From NCBI RefSeq assembly GCF_040719265.1, contig NZ_JBFDAH010000020.1:1-64000 (forward strand): 64,000 nucleotides of DNA. Direction: 5' to 3'. The stretch comes from Aliikangiella maris. GTDB taxonomy: Bacteria; Pseudomonadota; Gammaproteobacteria; Enterobacterales; Kangiellaceae. Below the pieces are notes generated by a model that saw nothing but the letters and a program-made list of their open reading frames with translations, had not been told where the DNA came from and did no database searches. A program made the position numbers and the translations under genes. Positions 7,438 to 16,818 of this stretch are shown here, piece by piece (within the stretch, counting starts at the first letter, position 1; every line of letters starts with the position of its first letter).

Positions 7438-9642
7438 ATGAAGCATGAGTTAAAAATAAAAACTCTATCTGTACTTGTTGGAGCCTCTTTCTCTGCAATG
7501 AGTTTAGGTATTAACGCAAGTGAATCTTTTAATTTAACCATTCAAAACCAGACCAATAACGGTTCTCCCAGTTTTGTTACTGGTAATTTGGGGAGTATGA
7601 CAGAAAAAAATGCAGCTTCTGCATTAACCAATATTTTGTCAAATCACTCTGCCTATGGTTATACCGGAAAAGAAAAATTTTCAATCAAAAGAACCTGGCA
7701 AGATGAAACAGGCAGAATGCATGTACACTTTAACCAAACAATTAATGGGTTAAAAGTTTATGGCACAAGCATGATTTTACATTCAGAAATAACAAGCAAC
7801 TCATTAACAAGCATTTCTGGTAATATTTATGCACTGACTGGATCTTTAGCTGTCGATTCAACTCCAGCTAATTCTCTTTCAATTATTAGCGCCCACGATA
7901 ATGGTTTACAAGCAAAAACTGCAGCCCTTTCTATCGGCGACATTACAGCAGAGCCAGAACTTGCATATATATTTTTAGAATCAGGTGAAACTCGATTAGC
8001 CTGGAAAGTAGAAGTTAAATATCCAGGTGGGCATGAGTATACATTTTATGATGCATTAACTAATGAGTTAGTTGACCGTTATCCTCTAATGCACTCTGCA
8101 AAATCATGGAAAACTTATACACTCAATGGTGGTTCTAGTAATCAGGCCCCCGGCCGGTTACTTTGTACAAACAATCAAAGCTGTGGGAATAATCAAGCTG
8201 CGCAACGTGCTCACGATGGTGCATCAAAAGTTTATGATTACTATAGCCAAAAACATGGCAGAGATAGTTTGAACGGCAATGGTATGACAATGATCTCAAG
8301 TGTTGATTTAGGTGAAGCCAATGCTTACTGGACAGGCAGTCAAATGTTATATGGCCGAGGAGGTTCTTTCGATAACGATTTAACAAGCGATTTTGATGTT
8401 ATTGGACATGAATTTACTCATGGTGTTACTCAATATACCAGTGGTCTAGTTTATCGTAATGAATCTGGTGCGCTAAATGAAGCTTGGTCTGATATTTTTG
8501 GGGTAACTATTGAAGCATACAAAAATGGAACATCTTCTCCTGCCTGGCTACTTGGTGATGACTTATATAATACACCAGGTAAAGCCCTTCGCTATATGAA
8601 CAACCCAACTAAAGACAATATTTCAAAAGATTGGTATCCAGAGCGTTATCTTGGCCAAGCCGACAATGGCGGTGTTCACTGGAACTCTGGTATCGCTAAT
8701 CTGGCATATGTGCTTTTGGTTGATGGTGGTAAGCATCCTCGCGGAAAATCTAATGTACAGGTTCCATCAATTGGTATGACTAAAGCTGAAAAAATATTCT
8801 ATCGTGCAGGTGTTACTTACATGAGTCAGAATACTAACTTTGCTGGTGCACGTACAGCAACGGTTAAAGCGGCGACTGATCTTTATGGTGCAGATGAAAA
8901 GTATGCTATAGAAACTGCCTGGTGCGCAGTTGGTGTGGGTAGCTGTCCAACAGGACCCAATCCTGATCCTGATCCCGATCCCGATCCAAGTGGTAAAGAG
9001 TTACAAAACGGTGTTGCTGTAACAGGCTTGAGCAGTGCTCGTGGTGAAGAATTGCTATACACCTTTAAAGTTCCATCTGATGCAACTAACATTCGCTTTG
9101 AAATGAGTGGTGGAGATGGTGATGCCGATCTTTATACCAAGTTTGGTAGTGAGCCAACAGATAATAGCTATGACTGTCGTCCCTTCAAAGAAGGTAATAC
9201 CGAAACTTGTACCGGTAATAGTACTAATGGTACATACTATGTTCGAATAAAAGCATACTCTTCGTTCTCTGGTGTATCGATTAAAGCTAGCTATGACGGC
9301 GGAACTAATCCAGATCCAGATCCAGATCCAACTAACCCTCCTGTTGATGAAACTGTTAACAACATTTCAGTTCCATATGGTCAATGGGCTCGTTATACCC
9401 ATGAGTTACCTGCTGGTTACTCTAGCATGACTATTACAATGTCTGGTGGTAGTGGTGATGCAGATATGTATGTACGATTTGGCGCTCAAGCGACCCAAAA
9501 TCAATGGGATTGTAGACCTTACAAAGAAGGAAACAATGAAGTTTGTACCTTTAACAATCCTCAAGGCGGCATATGGTATATTGACCTGTTTGGTTATTAT
9601 CCTGCTAGTGGTATTACATTGAACTTAAAAGCGAATCCTTAA
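7438..9642 (+). CDS. Secreted M4 (thermolysin/vibriolysin-like) zinc metalloprotease with two PPC domains
   Basis: The product cleaves extracellular proteins. The start at 7438 is preferred over 7405 because GGAG lies 6 bp before it and a signal peptide follows directly (KTLSVLVGASFSAMSLG). An FTP/PepSY propeptide occupies roughly residues 30-200. The catalytic domain has zinc motif HEFTH (residues 324-328) and GALNEAWSD with the third ligand Glu348, as in M4 enzymes. Two PPC domains (about 521-620 and 639-734), each preceded by an Asp-Pro repeat linker, end the protein; PPC domains are usually removed after secretion. The next gene is an M28 aminopeptidase with the same double tail, so the pair probably works together on proteins and peptides. 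Confidence 0.95.
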   Translation: MKHELKIKTLSVLVGASFSAMSLGINASESFNLTIQNQTNNGSPSFVTGNLGSMTEKNAASALTNILSNHSAYGYTGKEKFSIKRTWQDETGRMHVHFNQTINGLKVYGTSMILHSEITSNSLTSISGNIYALTGSLAVDSTPANSLSIISAHDNGLQAKTAALSIGDITAEPELAYIFLESGETRLAWKVEVKYPGGHEYTFYDALTNELVDRYPLMHSAKSWKTYTLNGGSSNQAPGRLLCTNNQSCGNNQAAQRAHDGASKVYDYYSQKHGRDSLNGNGMTMISSVDLGEANAYWTGSQMLYGRGGSFDNDLTSDFDVIGHEFTHGVTQYTSGLVYRNESGALNEAWSDIFGVTIEAYKNGTSSPAWLLGDDLYNTPGKALRYMNNPTKDNISKDWYPERYLGQADNGGVHWNSGIANLAYVLLVDGGKHPRGKSNVQVPSIGMTKAEKIFYRAGVTYMSQNTNFAGARTATVKAATDLYGADEKYAIETAWCAVGVGSCPTGPNPDPDPDPDPSGKELQNGVAVTGLSSARGEELLYTFKVPSDATNIRFEMSGGDGDADLYTKFGSEPTDNSYDCRPFKEGNTETCTGNSTNGTYYVRIKAYSSFSGVSIKASYDGGTNPDPDPDPTNPPVDETVNNISVPYGQWARYTHELPAGYSSMTITMSGGSGDADMYVRFGAQATQNQWDCRPYKEGNNEVCTFNNPQGGIWYIDLFGYYPASGITLNLKANP
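8956..8990 (+). repeat. Asp-Pro coding microsatellite (linker)
   Basis: GATCCT/GATCCC hexanucleotide repeats encode the PNPDPDPDPDP linker between the M4 catalytic domain and the first PPC domain. Similar runs occur at about 9308-9333 in the same gene and at about 10997-11027 in the M28 gene; such runs can change length by slippage without a frameshift. Confidence 0.8.
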
Positions 9643-9657
9643 GCTTACCGGTTCATC

Positions 9658-9685
9658 TAGAGAGGCTGCTCAGCCTCTCTTTTTA
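9658..9685 (+). terminator. Rho-independent terminator of the M4 protease gene
   Basis: AGAGAGGCT and AGCCTCTCT form a 9-bp stem around GCTC, followed by TTTTTAT. It separates the M4 and M28 transcripts. Confidence 0.9.
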
Positions 9686-9767
9686 TCTAACCGATAATCA
9701 GTTTTCTGTGTTGCACTTTAACACAGTGGCTATCATTTTCTTTTTCCACTTCGGGTAGGAATAATCA

Positions 9768-11663
9768 ATGAAAAAAAATATAATTGCTTTGTTGGGTTTA
9801 GTCAGCACATCGTTAGCACCTTGGGTACTTGCTGACTCAAATAACTTAACCAGTCAATCAGATAAGAAAGTTTGGATATCAATTGGTGACGATGCATACT
9901 CGCTTATTAGTCAAAAGTATTCCGAAACTATAAAATTTAGTCAAAGTAAAATTCACAATGCCAGTCATGGCAGTGTTGCTGTAGTACAAGTGCCAGAATC
10001 ACAAATTCCTTTGTTAAGTGAATTAATGCACGATGAGTTTAATCGCTGTGGCGGTTTTGTTTTTCATGAGTCTTTCGCTCAAGCGCAAACTTATGCAATG
10101 TTACCTTCTCAATTATCTCCATCAGTAGCTGTTAATTACACCATTAATAATAGTGCTTCAGTAAATGCATTATTGAGTAAGCTTTCGACTTCAAGTATGA
10201 GTTCAACCGTTAATTCTCTGAGTAATTACCACAATCGGTATTATACACAGCAGTCTGGCGTTGATTCATCTAACTGGATTAAAAATAAATGGCAAAGTAT
10301 AGGTAATGGTCGCTCAGATATTTCTGTAGAAAGTTTTAACCATAGCTGGAGCCAACCTTCGGTTATTGCAACAATAACTGGAACTACCAGTCCTGATGAA
10401 ATTATTGTTATTGGTGGTCATCTGGATTCAATTAATGGCTCGAATCAAAGTAGCGGGCAAGCACCAGGCGCTGATGATAATGCCTCTGGTATCGCGGTAA
10501 TTACCGAAACACTTAAAGCAATTGTTGCCAGTGGTTTTAAACCAAAGAAAACCATTAAGTTAATGGGATATGCGGCAGAAGAAGTTGGATTGCGAGGTTC
10601 TAAAGCTATTGCACAAAGTTATCGAAATAAAAATGTTATTGGCGTTGTTCAATTTGATATGAGTGGACGAAAAGGCCCTACGAGTCAAGATATTGTCTTT
10701 ATGACTGATTATACGAATAATGCTCAAAACCAGTTTATGCAAGATTTAATTGATACTTATTTGCCTGGCGTGACTCATGGTATCAGTCAATGTGGTTATG
10801 CCTGTTCTGATCATGCATCCTGGCATAATGAAGGGGTTGCTGCTTCAATGCCTTTTGAGTCAAAAATGAATGAGGCTAACCGGCAGATCCATACTGCTAA
10901 TGATACTGCTTATGATGTCAATCATTCAATCAAGTTTGCTCAATTATCTGTTGCATTTGCGGCTGAATTGGCTAAAGGAAGTACTGGCTCTAATCCAAAC
11001 CCTGATCCTGATCCCGACCCTGATCCAACGCCAAACGAACTACAAAATGGCGTAGCGATAACTGGCTTAAGTGAGTCTCGAGGAAATGAACTGAACTATA
11101 TATTTAAAGTACCTGCTGGCGCTAAGAATATCAAATTTGTTATGAGTGGCAATTCAGGCGATGCAGATTTATATACTAAGTTTGGCAGCCAGCCAACAGA
11201 CTCAAGTTATGATTGCAGGCCTTTTAAAAACGGTAGTCAAGAAACTTGTGATGGTAACCAAACTGGCGGAACCTATTATGTCAGAATTAAAGCATACAGC
11301 GCATTTTCAGGTTTAAGTATAATGGCTGAATATTCTGATGCGGACACCAATCCTGACCCAAATACACCAATTGATCGAACGGAAAATGTATCCGTTAATC
11401 AAGGACAATGGCAGCGTTTCACACAGGAATTACCAAGCGGTTATAGTAGTCTTAAAGTAACGATGTCTGGTGGAGATGGAGATGCCGATCTTTATGTTCG
11501 TCAAGGGGCTGCCTCAACCACTAGTCAATATGATTGCAGACCATATAAAGCGGGTAATAGCGAAACTTGTACTTTCAATAATCCACAAGCAGCGACTTGG
11601 TATATTGATGTTTATGGTTATAGTTCAGCAACGGGAGCAACTTTAAAAATTGAAGCCAAATAA
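9768..11663 (+). CDS. Secreted M28 leucyl-type aminopeptidase with two PPC domains
   Basis: The 631-residue product removes N-terminal residues from peptides, like the Vibrio/Aeromonas leucine aminopeptidases. A signal peptide (IIALLGLVSTSLAPWVLA) is followed by an N-terminal prodomain. The double-zinc site is visible: His218 (GGHLDS), Asp236 (APGADDNASG), catalytic Glu271 with Glu272 (AAEEVGL), then QFDMSG and HTANDT. SQCGYACSDHASW holds the conserved disulfide and loop. Two PPC domains follow an Asp-Pro linker, closely matching the tails of the upstream M4 protease. It has its own terminator on both sides, so it is transcribed alone. Confidence 0.95.
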   Translation: MKKNIIALLGLVSTSLAPWVLADSNNLTSQSDKKVWISIGDDAYSLISQKYSETIKFSQSKIHNASHGSVAVVQVPESQIPLLSELMHDEFNRCGGFVFHESFAQAQTYAMLPSQLSPSVAVNYTINNSASVNALLSKLSTSSMSSTVNSLSNYHNRYYTQQSGVDSSNWIKNKWQSIGNGRSDISVESFNHSWSQPSVIATITGTTSPDEIIVIGGHLDSINGSNQSSGQAPGADDNASGIAVITETLKAIVASGFKPKKTIKLMGYAAEEVGLRGSKAIAQSYRNKNVIGVVQFDMSGRKGPTSQDIVFMTDYTNNAQNQFMQDLIDTYLPGVTHGISQCGYACSDHASWHNEGVAASMPFESKMNEANRQIHTANDTAYDVNHSIKFAQLSVAFAAELAKGSTGSNPNPDPDPDPDPTPNELQNGVAITGLSESRGNELNYIFKVPAGAKNIKFVMSGNSGDADLYTKFGSQPTDSSYDCRPFKNGSQETCDGNQTGGTYYVRIKAYSAFSGLSIMAEYSDADTNPDPNTPIDRTENVSVNQGQWQRFTQELPSGYSSLKVTMSGGDGDADLYVRQGAASTTSQYDCRPYKAGNSETCTFNNPQAATWYIDVYGYSSATGATLKIEAK

Positions 11664-11745
11664 AGATTAGTAAGAAAAGTTTAGACGTATTGGCACCTGG
11701 CAATTGTAAGTGAGAGGGTAGTTATCAATTATTAGGTGTGTTATT

Positions 11746-11772
11746 GGGAGCATTATTGCTCCCTTTTTTTTA
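11746..11772 (+). terminator. Rho-independent terminator of the aminopeptidase gene
   Basis: GGGAGCA and TGCTCCC pair around a TTAT loop, followed by a run of nine T. It lies about 85 bp after the stop codon. Confidence 0.9.
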
Positions 11773-12100
11773 TCTGAATTATTATTTAGTGTTATAGTAT
11801 AATTAATAAAAGCTTCTTTAGGTTTAATACAACGTAGAAGAAATTGTGGTAGCTTACTGACATTGAGTGATACCGGCAATGGTAGCCTTTAGGAACTAAA
11901 TTCAGAGTATAATCTCTTAGCCATAAAAATTATCTTCGAATTATTCTACGCTTCAAAACTATTTATCCTCGGAGAGTATTGTGAATAATTATTCTTAAGT
12001 GCCTAACTTCCGGTCCCATAGAAGAAAAGATACAAGGCTTATTAAAAGGAAAAAGATGGTTGATAAAAGATTTATAATCTTCCTGATTGTAGGGGGGGAG
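11773..12100. other. Convergent intergenic region
   Basis: Between two convergent genes and their terminators. Open frames here (for example 11999-12277) lack ribosome sites and have unlikely composition; nothing supportable seen. Confidence 0.5.
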
Positions 12101-12130
12101 ATAAAAAGACCGAGCAATATTTCAGCTCGG
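12101..12130 (-). terminator. Terminator of the LasA-like peptidase gene
   Basis: On the minus strand CCGAGC and GCTCGG pair around a 9-base loop and are followed by TCTTTTTAT, 45 bp after the stop codon of the gene at 12175-13440. Confidence 0.8.
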
Positions 12131-12174
12131 CAAAAAATAACACCCTTTCTCAAAATGAAACTGGAGATAGGAAA

Positions 12175-13440
12175 CTACTTACTAGATAAAGCGTCTAAAT
12201 CATTTTCCTTAGCTGCGGCTTGCGCTTCAGGAAATTTAATTGATTCTGCATCACGTCGACTTCCACGGTTGGTGTAGCGGCCTGCGCAATATTTAGAACC
12301 ATTTCGATAGAGGTAGAAATAACGACAGTCTGTATCATAACTGTTTCTACCTGTATTCACGGTATACCCAGAAATGGTAACACCATTCAGGTGGTAGTGC
12401 TGTCCATTCAGTTTTAGTGACCAATGCAAGTGAGGCCCAGTTGAGCGGCCACCTTCACATAACGCAACATTTTGATTGCTTGCGTAGTTCGATATTCCTG
12501 TACCCTTATTAACATAAGACCCAGTATTATATTGGATATTATCAACATGATAATATTGAGTCGACCAACCACCGTTATGGAAAACTTCCATATTACATCG
12601 TGAATACACTCTGACACGTCCTGCGGCTGAAGCAGCTACAACAATATTGCTTAGGTTAGAACCCCAATATCCACCATTATTGGCGTCTAATGAAGACTGA
12701 GGATAGCTGCCGCTTCCTGTATTGGTGTGGCTTCCACCAATATACCAAGTTTCACCATATCGCCATGGAAAGGCCAAAAGATTGCTGCTTGGCACTGACA
12801 TAGTTGTTGGTGCACTTGGCTCTGGCTTCGCATTTTTTTCTTCTGGGAATAAGCTGAAGAAAATTTCGGTGAAAGACTCAACTTGCTCTTTTGAACCTGG
12901 TTGAAGTTCGGTGGTTGGAAAGCCATGAGAAAAAATCATTTGTACCGCTTTGACCGCATCCGCATCCGTGGTGAATTTTTGATTTTTTCCGGTTTCAGCA
13001 TAAGAATGTCCTTTATAAAAAGCCTCTGCGATTCTTTCAGATACATCGCGCATTTGCTCAATAAAGCCAAACTCTTGTGACATGGTTCCAAAAGGCATAG
13101 CCATTTCTGCGTCGTTGGCATCTGATCTAGACAGTATGCCAGTTTGTTGCTCCATCAATGCAATAAATACTCGAGGACTAATTGATGAGCGGCCCGCAAA
13201 GTGAGAAATCGTTTCGGCGTGTTGAACTAAATGTGGTGCATTTTTTTCCAAATAAGCTTCAATGTCAAAACCGAACACTTCGTCATAATCGTAAAGGACG
13301 TTCATTTTATTTAGTTGTATGGATGGCTTGCTGGTTAGCCCGCTTTCTCCTGCATTGGCTGGCAGGCTAATCGCTAGGCTTGAAGAGAGCAGCAGTAATG
13401 AACTGGCTGCTAATTTATAGTTTAATGTTTTATTAATCAT
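12175..13440 (-). CDS. Secreted M23 LasA/beta-lytic-type endopeptidase
   Basis: The 421-residue product is a zinc endopeptidase of the staphylolysin group, which cuts glycine-containing cross-bridges in peptidoglycan and Gly-Gly bonds in proteins. A signal peptide (ASSLLLLSSSLAISLPANA) is followed by a prodomain (to about 205) and the mature enzyme. GGSHTNTG with nearby SSLDA supplies the first His and Asp zinc ligands, and GPHLHW the HxH motif of M23A. Cysteine pairs flanking the C-terminus (TDCRYFYLYRNGSKYC) match the disulfides of LasA. Together with the neighbouring exoproteases it suggests a lytic or scavenging lifestyle. Confidence 0.93.
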   Translation of the reverse strand: MINKTLNYKLAASSLLLLSSSLAISLPANAGESGLTSKPSIQLNKMNVLYDYDEVFGFDIEAYLEKNAPHLVQHAETISHFAGRSSISPRVFIALMEQQTGILSRSDANDAEMAMPFGTMSQEFGFIEQMRDVSERIAEAFYKGHSYAETGKNQKFTTDADAVKAVQMIFSHGFPTTELQPGSKEQVESFTEIFFSLFPEEKNAKPEPSAPTTMSVPSSNLLAFPWRYGETWYIGGSHTNTGSGSYPQSSLDANNGGYWGSNLSNIVVAASAAGRVRVYSRCNMEVFHNGGWSTQYYHVDNIQYNTGSYVNKGTGISNYASNQNVALCEGGRSTGPHLHWSLKLNGQHYHLNGVTISGYTVNTGRNSYDTDCRYFYLYRNGSKYCAGRYTNRGSRRDAESIKFPEAQAAAKENDLDALSSK

Positions 13441-13962
13441 ATATTATCTCTTAAGTTATTTATTTTTATTTCACAAATGTCCCAGATACAGAATAAAGAT
13501 AAATTTAAGATAGCAATAATTTTAAATCTTGGGGTTTTCTTAAGTGGATCTTGTCTGCATCTAAGATGTGACTTTACGCTACTGGACAAAGATTTTCATG
13601 GTAAATATTTCACATGAATTAAAAAGATATAAGTATATGTGGAAGTTATTTAATTCATTATAAATGAGGTTTTTTTAGATCGTTAGGCAAAAGAAAATCA
13701 TTAAAATATTCTTCTTTGAGTAAGTCGTATATTTTACGGGATGAGGTGTACAGCTAACCGCTGAATAATTAAATATGTTAATAAAATAGTAAGCAGAATA
13801 AATAATATTTGCTGAGTCTATAAATAGAATTTTGTTGGTCAATTGATGAATAATAATGTGTAAATAGCCTTAGGTCAGTTAAATTAGGATAGAAAGATCA
13901 TATAAACAGAAGTATAGCTATTTATAAACTATACTATTTTTATAATAGATAGATAGCTTGGT
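13441..13962. other. Divergent promoter region between M23 peptidase and diguanylate cyclase
   Basis: About 520 AT-rich bases with no gene. A palindromic pair TTCATG/CATGAA (13595-13600 and 13613-13618) might be an operator for the peptidase gene. A TATAAT at 13941-13946 sits only 17 bp from the downstream ATG, without a clear -35. Confidence 0.35.
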
Positions 13963-15813
13963 ATGTTTATGCTCCTTAACAAAGGCTTATATATATTACT
14001 GATTTTATTGATTAATTTGTCCTCAATCTCGGTTTCTGCAGCAGCTGAAGAGGTTACAGAGTTTATTGATAGTCTTGATATCAATCCCATCAAGGCAAAT
14101 AAGGCAATAGAAGAGTTTTTGGCATCTCGCACTTTTAGCGAAGAAGAGCTGCTTCAACTGCTTTATGTACAAGGAATGATTCAGCTGGATATGGGGCAAT
14201 TGTCAAATCTTGAAGCCATTGCCATCGATGGCTTGGCGCGCGCTAAAAGACTTGAACACTTTAAACTGATTAACTTGTTTCGGGGTAGTTTAGCAATAGT
14301 ATATTCACAAAATGCGCGTTGGCCAGAGGCTAAAAACTTATTTGCTGAGTCAGTCCGTTTATTAAAAAATAGCGAAGAAAGAGAGATACTGGGAATTGCG
14401 TTGATGCAGTTTGGTTTGGCTAGTTATTACAATGGAGAGTTAAAAGAGGCTCTTCGCCAATTATTGGAAGCATATAATATTTTTTCTGAGAAAAAAAACC
14501 GCCATATTCCTACCATCCTGCAAAATATTGGTTTGATCTATGATGCAACAGGTAATCAAATTAAAGCTATTGAGTATTTTAAAAAAGGACTCAATTATGT
14601 TGAAACAAATAAAGTACAAGAAGCATTTCTACTATATAACCTTGGTTATGTATTTGTTAAAATTAATCAACTTGAAGAGGGTGAAAACTATCTAAATAGC
14701 GTGTTGCAAATCGCCAAGGAGTATGAGGCGTTCGAAGTAAAAAGCTATGCACTTGGGCAATTAAGCGAGTTAGAAATAAAAAGAGAGAATTATGCTGTTG
14801 CTAGAGGTTATGTAGAGGAGGCTTATCAACTGTCGGTAAAAATCGGAAATAAACGTTTAGAAGACATGTCACTGTTTCAAATGTTATCAATATATATTAA
14901 ACAAAAAGATTTTCTTAGTGCCAAAGAGGTATTTAAAAAACTTGAGTGGGTTTTTAAACAAGGAGATGATTTTTCTCAATTTAACTTGCTTAAGTTAAAG
15001 GCAGAAATGCATATTGAGCTAGAAGAGTTTGAAAAGGCTGCTAGAGTTTCTAAAAAAGTCTTTTTAATGTTTAATAAAATAGTCAATAATGGTCATAGTG
15101 AAAATCAAGAAGTTGTCGCAATACAAAATGAGTTTGAATCACAAATAGAAGAGCAAAAGCATCGGATTTTAGAGCAAAAAAACCAATTGCAAGAGCTGAA
15201 AATATCAAAGCAGAAGCAGAAGAATTTTATTTATATATTAGGCATGAGTGTTCTAGTTATTATTATTTTACTGCTTATTCTGTTTGTTTTTAGAGAAGTT
15301 AAGGTTCGGCAAAAAATTGCTAAAATGGCGATGACAGATGAATTGACCAAAGTTTCTAACCGGCGTAATATTACTCAAAAAGCTCAAGAAGAATTTTTAC
15401 GTTTTAAGCGTTTCCACTCATCATGTCTATTTTGTATTATGGATCTTGATTTTTTTAAAAATGTTAATGATAAATTTGGGCATGACACAGGCGATTATGT
15501 ACTTATCAAATTTGCTAAAGCAGTCACAAGTGTTATTCGTGAAGTAGATCATTTTGGTCGAATTGGAGGTGAAGAATGGTTACTTATTTTGCCGCAAACA
15601 ACTTTAGAAGAAGTGTCTTTAATTTATAATCGAATTGTTGAACAATGTCTCAAAATTGATGTTCCAGAAAAATGTCCACCAGTAACGTTCAGTATGGGCG
15701 TTTCAATATTACAAGACTATGATGAAATTGCTGAAGAATCTGTTAAAAGAGCAGACGAAGCCCTGTATGAAGCCAAAAGAAAAGGCAGAAATTGTTATGT
15801 TGTATTACCTTAA
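13963..15813 (+). CDS. TPR-containing membrane diguanylate cyclase (GGDEF)
   Basis: The 616-residue product makes cyclic di-GMP. A signal peptide or N-anchor (YILLILLINLSSISVSAAA) precedes about 350 periplasmic residues of tetratricopeptide repeats (for example LLEAYNIFSEKKNRH, IKAIEYFKKGLNYVE), a coiled coil (about 385-415), one membrane helix (FIYILGMSVLVIIILLLILF) and a cytoplasmic GGDEF domain. The active-site motif is GGEEW (535-539), with Trp instead of the usual Phe. RxxD of the inhibitory I-site (REVD) lies exactly five residues upstream, so product inhibition is expected. The TPR part probably senses a periplasmic protein or peptide. Confidence 0.92.
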   Translation: MFMLLNKGLYILLILLINLSSISVSAAAEEVTEFIDSLDINPIKANKAIEEFLASRTFSEEELLQLLYVQGMIQLDMGQLSNLEAIAIDGLARAKRLEHFKLINLFRGSLAIVYSQNARWPEAKNLFAESVRLLKNSEEREILGIALMQFGLASYYNGELKEALRQLLEAYNIFSEKKNRHIPTILQNIGLIYDATGNQIKAIEYFKKGLNYVETNKVQEAFLLYNLGYVFVKINQLEEGENYLNSVLQIAKEYEAFEVKSYALGQLSELEIKRENYAVARGYVEEAYQLSVKIGNKRLEDMSLFQMLSIYIKQKDFLSAKEVFKKLEWVFKQGDDFSQFNLLKLKAEMHIELEEFEKAARVSKKVFLMFNKIVNNGHSENQEVVAIQNEFESQIEEQKHRILEQKNQLQELKISKQKQKNFIYILGMSVLVIIILLLILFVFREVKVRQKIAKMAMTDELTKVSNRRNITQKAQEEFLRFKRFHSSCLFCIMDLDFFKNVNDKFGHDTGDYVLIKFAKAVTSVIREVDHFGRIGGEEWLLILPQTTLEEVSLIYNRIVEQCLKIDVPEKCPPVTFSMGVSILQDYDEIAEESVKRADEALYEAKRKGRNCYVVLP

Positions 15814-16028
15814 GTTTAAAGTCAGGCTGCGCTATTTTCTTTTTAATAGTTAATTCAAAGCTTGCTTGAAAAAGTATTAAAGTATTTATGCTTATACAAC
15901 CATGTTTTTTCTAATGTAATGTGTCAAGTATTTCATTTGTATGCTCTCAGAGAAATTAATGATTGAAATGCAATAATTTTATCTAGGTATTAACTTTATT
16001 CATTTAATATAGATTATCCAGGTTAATT

Positions 16029-16080
16029 ATTTTTCAGGATGAGCTAAGTGTAATAAAAACTATACTCATGCCTGAAAAAT
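16029..16080. terminator. Convergent hairpin between cyclase and racemase genes
   Basis: ATTTTTCAGG-ATGAG pairs with CTCAT-GCCTGAAAAAT (one bulge) around a 21-base loop. A- and T-runs at either side allow termination in both directions; it lies 20 bp after the racemase stop codon. Confidence 0.75.
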
Positions 16081-16101
16081 ACTTTTTAATAACAAATCGT
16101 T

Positions 16102-16818
16102 TTATGTCGCGTTTGCGGGCACATAATCAAAAGCTTTTTGTGCAATCGTCTTTGCCAACATATCAGATGCATCAATAAAAGTTTTGTTATATTTATCAAG
16201 GGGTAATAAAGGCAAGTCGGTGCAAGCTAAGATTAACGTGTTTGCCTTTAGATTATTAACAATAGCAGTAAATTTACTCACGGTATCTGGATGTTCGCCA
16301 CCATGTACTTTAATGTGATGTACCAGTTCATCCATAGCGGCGGGATCCGGTGTTTCGAGTGGATAGTTTTCAGCACTACGTCGATAGGGTGAATAATGAC
16401 CAAACTCAATAACTTTACTAATTGATAATAATGCCGCATTACCATATTGTTCTATCGTTTGTTCAGCGACTTCAACAATTGAAATAAATTCATAACTTAG
16501 CGTTAATGCTTTTATTTTTTCAGAAAAGAAGTGAAGTACATTGCAGGCAATGCAAACAAAATCAACATCAGAGTCGAGATGAAGTAATGCTTTTTTCAGT
16601 TCCTGCCAAAGTTCAGTTTCGTATTGCGCAATATCCATCGCTAAACCCAACTTGGGTATAGAGTGCACAATGACTTCGGGTGCACTTAAGTCTCCGGCAA
16701 AGTTATTGTCGTGTAATGCTTTGTTATGTTTTAATATTTTTTGCCATAAATCAATACCAGCTTCTGGTCCGGCGCCAGTAATTATACCAATGCGACCACG
16801 TTTTACGATGGGGTTCAT
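16102..16818 (-). CDS. Asp/Glu racemase-family protein
   Basis: The 238-residue product belongs to the two-cysteine, cofactor-independent aspartate/glutamate racemase fold. GIITGAGPEAGIDLWQKI near the N-terminus matches the GG.GP.A... signature; ACNVLHFF carries the first catalytic Cys-Asn and LACTDLPLL the second Cys-Thr-(Glu/Asp). It is the last gene of a five-gene operon and overlaps the transporter gene by 4 bp (ATGA). With a cysteine-desulfurase-like enzyme and a TusA-like carrier upstream, the substrate may be an unusual amino acid, not free aspartate; family members also include maleate isomerases and hydantoin racemases. Confidence 0.85.
   Translation of the reverse strand: MNPIVKRGRIGIITGAGPEAGIDLWQKILKHNKALHDNNFAGDLSAPEVIVHSIPKLGLAMDIAQYETELWQELKKALLHLDSDVDFVCIACNVLHFFSEKIKALTLSYEFISIVEVAEQTIEQYGNAALLSISKVIEFGHYSPYRRSAENYPLETPDPAAMDELVHHIKVHGGEHPDTVSKFTAIVNNLKANTLILACTDLPLLPLDKYNKTFIDASDMLAKTIAQKAFDYVPANAT

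Noticed and set aside
11667..11879. Minus-strand 70-codon frame after the aminopeptidase
   Set aside because: Runs through the terminator hairpin and lacks ribosome site.
11999..12277. Plus-strand open frame of 92 codons over the end of the M23 gene
   Set aside because: It overlaps the terminator and 3' end of the LasA-like gene on the other strand, has no ribosome site and a basic, unnatural composition.
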